Assembly (NCBI GenBank): GCA_014846205.1
Contig: RKAY01000082.1
Span: 1 to 8,015 of the forward strand
Length of the DNA stretch: 8,015 bases
Reading direction: 5' to 3'
Source of the DNA: Collinsella aerofaciens
GTDB taxonomy: Bacteria > Actinomycetota > Coriobacteriia > Coriobacteriales > Coriobacteriaceae
Position numbers and translations under genes: made by a program
The notes under the pieces: model-generated
The model's database searches: none
Told to the model about the DNA's origin: nothing
The model's input: only the letters and a program-made list of their open reading frames with translations
Shown: positions 6,784 to 8,015 of the stretch, in pieces
Layout: each line of letters starts with the position of its first letter
Numbering within the stretch: position 1 is the first letter of the stretch

Positions 6784-8001
6784 CTACAAAATGAGCATCG
6801 CGTCGCCAAAGCTGAAGAAGCGGTAGCGCTCCTGGATGGCGGCAGCGTAGGCATCCATGATCTGGTCGCGGGTGGCAAGCGCACTCACGAGCATCATAAG
6901 CGTGGAGCGCGGCACGTGGAAGTTCGTGATCAGCGCGTCGACCACGTGATAGGTCGAGCCGGGCATAAGGTAGAGCTGCGTCGTCGCGTTCTCGCGCACC
7001 ACAATGTCGCCGCGGCCGAGCGTATCGGCCCCGTCCTCACGGCCCTCAAAATAGCGCGCCGTCACGGCCGGATCGGACACCGGCGCATCGGCGTCATACG
7101 CGCTTTCGAGCGAGCGCACCGCCGTGGTACCGACAGCGATCACACGATGGCCCTCGGCCTTCGCCTTATGCACGGCGTCGACAACCTCCTGCGACACGTG
7201 ATAGCGCTCGGTGTGCATCACATGCTGCGTGGGATCGTCCTCCTCCACCAAACGGAAGGTATCGATGCCCACCTCGAGCTCGACGGCGGCAAACTTCGCG
7301 CCCTTTGCCTCGATAGCAGCCATAAGCTCGGGAGTAAAGTGCAGACCCGCCGTGGGAGCGGCAGCCGAGTGCTCTTCCTTCATGGCGTAGACGGTCTGGT
7401 ACTTCTCGGGGTCGCCCTCGTAATCGGTAATGTAGGGCGGCAGCGGCACGTGACCGGCGGCGTGAATGGCCTCGTCGAGCGTGCGCGGCTCGCCGGCGGC
7501 ATTGCAACCGGCCGGCTCAAAGCGCACCAGACGGCCACCGCGGCTATCAGTGACAAAGTCGATGACCTCGGCCGTCAGCACCACGGGAGCCCCCTCGGGC
7601 GCATGGGCGCCACCGGCGCGATACTCAATCTGAGCACCGGGCTTTAAGCGCTTACCCGGCTTGACCAGGCACTCCCAAACGTGGCCCAGCGGGTCAACAT
7701 CCTCGCGGCGCTTGAGCAGCAGCGTCTCGACCACGCCACCCGAGCCGGCTTTGCGACCGATCAGGCGGGCCGGCATCACGCGCGTCTTGTTGATGACGAG
7801 TACATCGCCCGGCTCGATATAGTCGATGATGTCACGGAAGATGCGGTGCTCGACGGTGCCGCCATGCTCCAGCGGCGTTCCCGCCTCGGAGCCCTTGCGA
7901 TCCACCACCAGCAGGTGGCAGGAGTCGCGCGGCTCGGCAGGAGCCTGGGCAATCAGTTCCTCAGGAAGGTTATAGTCAAAATCATCGGTACGCATAGACA
8001 C
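6784..8001 (-). CDS. queA: S-adenosylmethionine:tRNA ribosyltransferase-isomerase
   Basis: QueA moves the ribosyl part of S-adenosylmethionine onto preQ1 in tRNA and isomerises it to epoxyqueuosine, the step after Tgt. Recognisable blocks are FDYNLPEELIAQAP (8-21), DVLVINKTRVMPARL (66-80), HVPLPPYI (184-191), APTAGLHFT (215-223), the GTTAVRSLES block (291-300) and ALITNFHVPRSTLMMLVSA (356-374). The usual GAGTF motif is GIDTF (245-249). The protein has 405 residues against about 340-360 in well-studied homologues; the extra length seems spread over several loops, such as 36-48, 128-138 and 301-330. The start is the GTG at 8001, chosen by its ribosome-binding site; an ATG at 7995 is the alternative. 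The stop abuts structured repeat copy B, and the gene's upstream region lies outside the window. Confidence 0.97.
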   Translation of the reverse strand: MSMRTDDFDYNLPEELIAQAPAEPRDSCHLLVVDRKGSEAGTPLEHGGTVEHRIFRDIIDYIEPGDVLVINKTRVMPARLIGRKAGSGGVVETLLLKRREDVDPLGHVWECLVKPGKRLKPGAQIEYRAGGAHAPEGAPVVLTAEVIDFVTDSRGGRLVRFEPAGCNAAGEPRTLDEAIHAAGHVPLPPYITDYEGDPEKYQTVYAMKEEHSAAAPTAGLHFTPELMAAIEAKGAKFAAVELEVGIDTFRLVEEDDPTQHVMHTERYHVSQEVVDAVHKAKAEGHRVIAVGTTAVRSLESAYDADAPVSDPAVTARYFEGREDGADTLGRGDIVVRENATTQLYLMPGSTYHVVDALITNFHVPRSTLMMLVSALATRDQIMDAYAAAIQERYRFFSFGDAMLIL

Positions 8002-8009
8002 GTCGGATT

Positions 8010-8015
8010 CTCCTT
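8010..8015 (-). promoter_or_regulatory. Ribosome-binding site of queA
   Basis: On the minus strand AAGGAG ends 8 bases before the GTG at 8001, but 14 bases before the ATG at 7995. The spacing supports GTG initiation. Confidence 0.7.

Noticed and set aside
6688..7647. A 319-codon plus-strand frame starting in structured repeat copy B
   Set aside because: Most of it is antisense to queA and it begins inside a repeat; no plausible protein family.

Overview
The window looks like chromosomal DNA from a high-GC gut Actinomycetota of class Coriobacteriia, most likely Collinsella or a close relative. This rests on base composition, codon use, the gene set and repeat-rich intergenic spaces. It is an inference, because no rRNA or other marker gene is present.

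Six protein genes are supported. From left to right they are: a DegV/FakB-type fatty-acid-binding protein (+), a LOG-family nucleotide phosphoribohydrolase (-), tRNA-guanine transglycosylase tgt (-), a short-chain dehydrogenase that closely resembles bacterial bile-acid 12-alpha-hydroxysteroid dehydrogenases as I remember them (-), a large acidic coiled-coil protein with one C-terminal membrane anchor (+), and queA (-). Tgt and QueA are consecutive enzymes of queuosine tRNA modification, but here they are separated by about 3.6 kb holding two unrelated genes and repeats. The other genes show no obvious shared pathway.

The most unusual content is intergenic. Three spaces that lie downstream of genes (884-1050, 3239-3563 and 6424-6783) are packed with hairpin repeats. 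One family has two 63-base copies (899-961, 6453-6515) with identical ends, the same inner mismatch and five compensated base-pair changes. A second family has two copies of about 174 bases (3388-3561, 6611-6783). Each ends in a 12-bp hairpin that abuts or nearly abuts the stop codon of a minus-strand gene, with three compensated pair changes. Each is preceded by the same 16-mer and by locus-specific hairpins rich in GGGAC/GTCCC. These patterns suggest structured RNA or a hairpin-type mobile repeat, possibly modular. The 5' side of tgt (3160-3238) and the divergent space 4365-4659 lack these elements.

Regulatory signals that can be seen are a perfect TATAAT upstream of tgt, a terminator-like hairpin in the leader of the LOG gene, and ribosome-binding sites that set the starts of the coiled-coil gene and of queA (a GTG start).
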